A stretch of DNA of 7,705 nucleotides from Draconibacterium orientale. GTDB taxonomy: Bacteria > Bacteroidota > Bacteroidia > Bacteroidales > UBA12170. The translations under genes and the position numbers were made by a program. Positions within the stretch are counted from its first letter, which is position 1. Each line of letters starts with the position of its first letter. Below the pieces are notes generated by a model. The model was given only the letters and a program-made list of their open reading frames with translations. It was not told the DNA's origin and ran no database searches. The stretch spans positions 2,025-9,729 of the forward strand of contig DYSK01000084.1 of assembly GCA_020718315.1 (NCBI GenBank), in the 5' to 3' direction. This document shows, in pieces, positions 5,572 through 7,705 of the stretch.

Positions 5572-6135
5572 TTATTTGGTTTCCTCTTGGATTTCGTCGG
5601 AGGAATTTTCTTCACTTGTTTGTTCTGCTGCAGAATCTGTAACTTCTTGAGCTATTTCTTCTTTAGCTGCCGGAGCCACAGAAACAGGAGTTTCGTCTTG
5701 TTTTTTAACACCTCGGCGACTACGACGGGTTGTTTTACTTGCTTTTTCGGCTTCTGCTTTTTGGCCTAACATATGTTCGTTGAAATCGACCAACTCGATC
5801 ATACACATTTCGGCGCTATCGCCTAAACGTTTACCAAGTTTGATGATACGTGTGTAACCACCTGGGCGGCTAGCCACTTTTTCGGAAATGATGCCAAACA
5901 ATTCGCTTACGGCTTCTTTGCTTTGCAAATAGCTAAAAACAGTTCTTCTTTGATGAGTAGTATCCGATTTTGATTTGGTTACTAGAGGTTCAACAAATAT
6001 GCGCAATGCTTTTGCTTTAGCCAGTGTGGTTTTAATTCTCTTATGTAGAATCAAGGAAGTTGCCATGTTTGATAGCATAGCTTTTCTGTGCGCGGCATTT
6101 CTTCCTAAATGATTAAATTTCTTACCGTGTCTCAT
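5572..6135 (-). CDS. rplQ: 50S ribosomal protein L17 with charged C-terminal extension
   Basis: L17 is a large-subunit protein lying near the peptide exit tunnel region of the ribosome. Residues 1 to about 119 are the conserved core, beginning MRHGKKFNHLGRNAAHRKAM and including LVTKSKSD (51-58) and GGYTRIIKLGKRLGDSAEM (92-110). After that comes a tail of about 68 residues absent from the 127-aa E. coli protein. It has a basic patch TTRRSRRGVKK (135-145), then a Glu/Ala/Ser-rich acidic stretch (146-187) that looks disordered. Such tails occur in Bacteroidota L17 proteins; their function is unknown to me. The ATG is 4 bp after the rpoA stop, so the two are co-transcribed and probably translationally coupled. 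The gene is the last in the operon, followed by a strong terminator. Identification is certain; only the tail is unusual. Confidence 0.98.
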   Translation of the reverse strand: MRHGKKFNHLGRNAAHRKAMLSNMATSLILHKRIKTTLAKAKALRIFVEPLVTKSKSDTTHQRRTVFSYLQSKEAVSELFGIISEKVASRPGGYTRIIKLGKRLGDSAEMCMIELVDFNEHMLGQKAEAEKASKTTRRSRRGVKKQDETPVSVAPAAKEEIAQEVTDSAAEQTSEENSSDEIQEETK

Positions 6136-6139
6136 GGTA

Positions 6140-7132
6140 TTAGTCCTTATCTAATTTATATTTGGAGATATTCATTCCGAATTCGAGGCTTTTAGCTTTC
6201 ACTAAATCTTCTAGTTCGGTCAACGATTTACGACCGAAGTTTCTAAACTTCAACAAATCGTTTTTATTAAAAGCTACCAGTTCTCCCAGTGTCTCAACAT
6301 CTGCTGCTTTCAAACAGTTCAATGCACGAACGGATAAATCCATGTCGATGAGTTTTGTTTTGAGCAATTGACGCACGTGCAATGTATTTTCATCAAATTC
6401 TTCAGAAACTGATTTTTCTTCTGTTTCGAGCGTTATTTTCTCATCGGAAAACAACATAAAATGATGAATAAGGATTTTTGCAGCTTCTTGAAGGGCATCT
6501 TTTGGTGAAATAGATCCATCGGTATCGAGTTCGATGACCAATTTTTCGTAATCGGTTTTTTGTTCAACACGATAATTTTCCATGTGATAATTCACATTTT
6601 TAATTGGCGTGTGAATGGAGTCGATTGAGATTGTTCCGATTGGATTATTTACATTTTTGTTTTCTTCGGCCGGAACATATCCTCGTCCTTTTTCGATGGT
6701 AAGTTCTATGTTTAATCGCACTGAAGTTTCCATATTGCAAATCAACACTTCTGGATTTAGCACCTGGAAAATCGACAAGTATTTATTGATGTCGCCAGCG
6801 GTAAACTGTTCTTGACCTCCGATAACCATATTCACTTTTTCAGTAATTTCGCTATCGATTTGTTGTTTAAATCTAACCTTCTTCAAAGCTAAGATGATAT
6901 CAGTCACATCTTCTACCACACCTTCGATAGAAGAAAATTCATGATCAACACCGTCGATGCGAATGTTAGTAATTGCAAAACCTTCAAGAGATGATAATAA
7001 AATTCGCCTCAATGCATTACCGATTGTGATCCCAAAACCGGGCTCCAAAGGACGGAATTCAAATTTACCTTTGAATTCATCGGCTTGGATCATAATCACT
7101 TTATCGGGTTTTTGGAATGCTAAAATAGCCAT
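6140..7132 (-). CDS. rpoA: DNA-directed RNA polymerase subunit alpha
   Basis: The alpha subunit dimerises to nucleate assembly of RNA polymerase, and its C-terminal domain contacts upstream promoter DNA and activators. At 330 aa it has the normal length. The N-terminal assembly domain shows EPGFGITIGNALRRILLSS (30-48) and EKGRGYVPAE (147-156). An acidic linker (about 230-250) leads to the C-terminal domain. There, LSVRALNCLKAADVETLGEL (266-285) holds the counterparts of the E. coli DNA-contacting residues Arg265, Asn268 and Lys271 (here Arg269, Asn272 and Lys275), and FGRKSLTELEDL (299-310) is the second DNA-binding loop. The Bacteroidota promoter type in this window is read by an enzyme containing this subunit. 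It sits between rpsD (40 bp upstream) and rplQ (4 bp downstream), the classical order. The start is supported by a purine-rich ribosome-binding-like site. Identification is certain. Confidence 0.99.
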   Translation of the reverse strand: MAILAFQKPDKVIMIQADEFKGKFEFRPLEPGFGITIGNALRRILLSSLEGFAITNIRIDGVDHEFSSIEGVVEDVTDIILALKKVRFKQQIDSEITEKVNMVIGGQEQFTAGDINKYLSIFQVLNPEVLICNMETSVRLNIELTIEKGRGYVPAEENKNVNNPIGTISIDSIHTPIKNVNYHMENYRVEQKTDYEKLVIELDTDGSISPKDALQEAAKILIHHFMLFSDEKITLETEEKSVSEEFDENTLHVRQLLKTKLIDMDLSVRALNCLKAADVETLGELVAFNKNDLLKFRNFGRKSLTELEDLVKAKSLEFGMNISKYKLDKD

Positions 7133-7140
7133 ATAACGTT

Positions 7141-7146
7141 CCTCTC
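7141..7146 (-). promoter_or_regulatory. Possible Shine-Dalgarno-like site before rpoA
   Basis: On the minus strand GAGAGG, followed by AA, sits 8 bases before the rpoA ATG within a purine-rich stretch. It resembles a Shine-Dalgarno sequence, which most genes in this window lack. Because Bacteroidota generally do not rely on such pairing, its use is uncertain, but it favours the 7132 start. Confidence 0.35.
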
Positions 7147-7172
7147 TTCTTCGTTAAAAAAATTTTTACTTA

Positions 7173-7705
7173 CTATTTCGAATAAAGCTCAACGATTAGT
7201 TGTTCGTTGATTTTTTCTGGTATATCGGCACGTTCTGGATAACTGATAAACTTACCAGTTAAGCTGGAAATGTCCCATTCGAGCCAGGGGAAGTTCATTC
7301 GCGAAGCGAGTGAATCAGTAACTACCACTAAAGATTTTGATCTTTGTCGAACACTGATAACGTCGCCGGGGCGAACGCTATAAGAAGGAATATTAACTAC
7401 ATCACCATTCACTGTAATATGACGGTGTGAAACTAATTGACGGGCGCCAGCGCGAGAAGGAGAAATACCTAAACGATACACGGTATTGTCTAAGCGGGCT
7501 TCGATGAGTTGTAACAACACTTCGCCTGTGATTCCTTTTTTACTAGCAGCTCTTTTAAAGAGGTTTCTAAATTGTCTTTCCAAAATACCATAGGTATATT
7601 TGGCTTTTTGTTTTTCTTTTAATTGAATTCCGTATTCGGAGGTTTTCCCTCTTTTACGGCTGTTTCCATGCTGTCCGGGAGGATAATTTTTCTTCTCATA
7701 GGACT
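7173..7705 (-). CDS. rpsD: 30S ribosomal protein S4, 5' end cut by right window edge
   Basis: S4 binds 16S rRNA early in small-subunit assembly and helps set decoding accuracy. The open frame runs from the right edge (first whole codon at 7703-7701) to a TAG at 7175-7173, giving 176 residues. The family length is a little over 200, so roughly 25-30 N-terminal residues lie outside. Visible from its start are YPPGQHG, then RKRGKTSEYGIQLKEKQK, then YGILERQFRNLF, all standard S4. The S4 RNA-binding domain follows: LLQLIEARLDNTVYRLGIS, then SRAGARQLVSHRHITVNG and VRPGDVISVR. The TTG at 7583-7581 is an internal Leu codon, not a start, because conserved S4 sequence continues upstream in frame. In many bacteria S4 autoregulates its operon; no such leader is visible here because the 5' end is missing. 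It is followed by rpoA after 40 bp. Identification is certain. Confidence 0.98.
   Translation of the reverse strand, partial: SYEKKNYPPGQHGNSRKRGKTSEYGIQLKEKQKAKYTYGILERQFRNLFKRAASKKGITGEVLLQLIEARLDNTVYRLGISPSRAGARQLVSHRHITVNGDVVNIPSYSVRPGDVISVRQRSKSLVVVTDSLASRMNFPWLEWDISSLTGKFISYPERADIPEKINEQLIVELYSK

Noticed and set aside
5587..5769. Cys/Phe-rich 60-aa plus-strand open frame opposite the rplQ tail
   Set aside because: Its composition is the antisense image of the Glu/Ala/Lys-rich L17 tail, and no promoter or ribosome-binding context supports it.
7581..7583. TTG as the start of a 136-aa rpsD product
   Set aside because: The frame stays open upstream to the window edge and encodes conserved S4 sequence (YPPGQHG, SEYGIQL), so this is an internal leucine codon of a gene cut by the window.
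1..7705. Defence system, mobile element, CRISPR array or phage genes
   Set aside because: No repeats with spacers, transposase, integrase, toxin-antitoxin or defence-type genes are visible; nearly every gene is a recognised housekeeping or conserved family.

Overview
The window reads as ordinary chromosomal DNA from a member of the Bacteroidota, probably of the Bacteroidales type, though genus cannot be set from sequence alone. The evidence is the promoter style (octamers fitting TAnnTTTG, very short AT-rich leaders, almost no Shine-Dalgarno sites), moderate-to-low GC, a ribosomal protein L17 with a long charged tail, and the gene order rpsD-rpoA-rplQ followed by eno.

Layout from left to right. 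Positions 1-856 (minus) hold the first 285 codons of urocanate hydratase (hutU), a histidine-degradation enzyme that runs off the left edge. A 98-bp divergent spacer separates it from a tight four-gene plus-strand operon (955-2511): fluC (fluoride channel), a DUF190 PII-like protein, an unrecognised 189-aa aromatic-rich protein, and acylphosphatase. The gaps are 2, 1 and 6 bp. Convergent to it is mnmD (2584-3261, minus), a stand-alone tRNA wobble-uridine methyltransferase. A 44-bp spacer leads to a plus-strand DEDDy 3'-5' exonuclease gene (3306-4046). Enolase (4170-5459, minus) converges on that gene and has its own promoter. The right end is the distal part of the big ribosomal-protein operon, all on the minus strand: rpsD (cut by the right edge), rpoA and rplQ, closed by a strong intrinsic terminator at 5522-5552.

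The genes fall into separate jobs: translation and transcription core (rpsD, rpoA, rplQ), glycolysis (eno), tRNA modification (mnmD), histidine catabolism (hutU), nucleic-acid processing (the exonuclease), and a fluoride-export operon with one unknown gene. No mobile element, CRISPR array, tRNA, rRNA or clear sign of horizontal transfer was seen. The least explained element is the 189-aa gene inside the fluC operon. I did not find a convincing new multi-gene system; the most useful leads are that gene, its DUF190 neighbour, and the promoter/terminator overlap upstream of eno.
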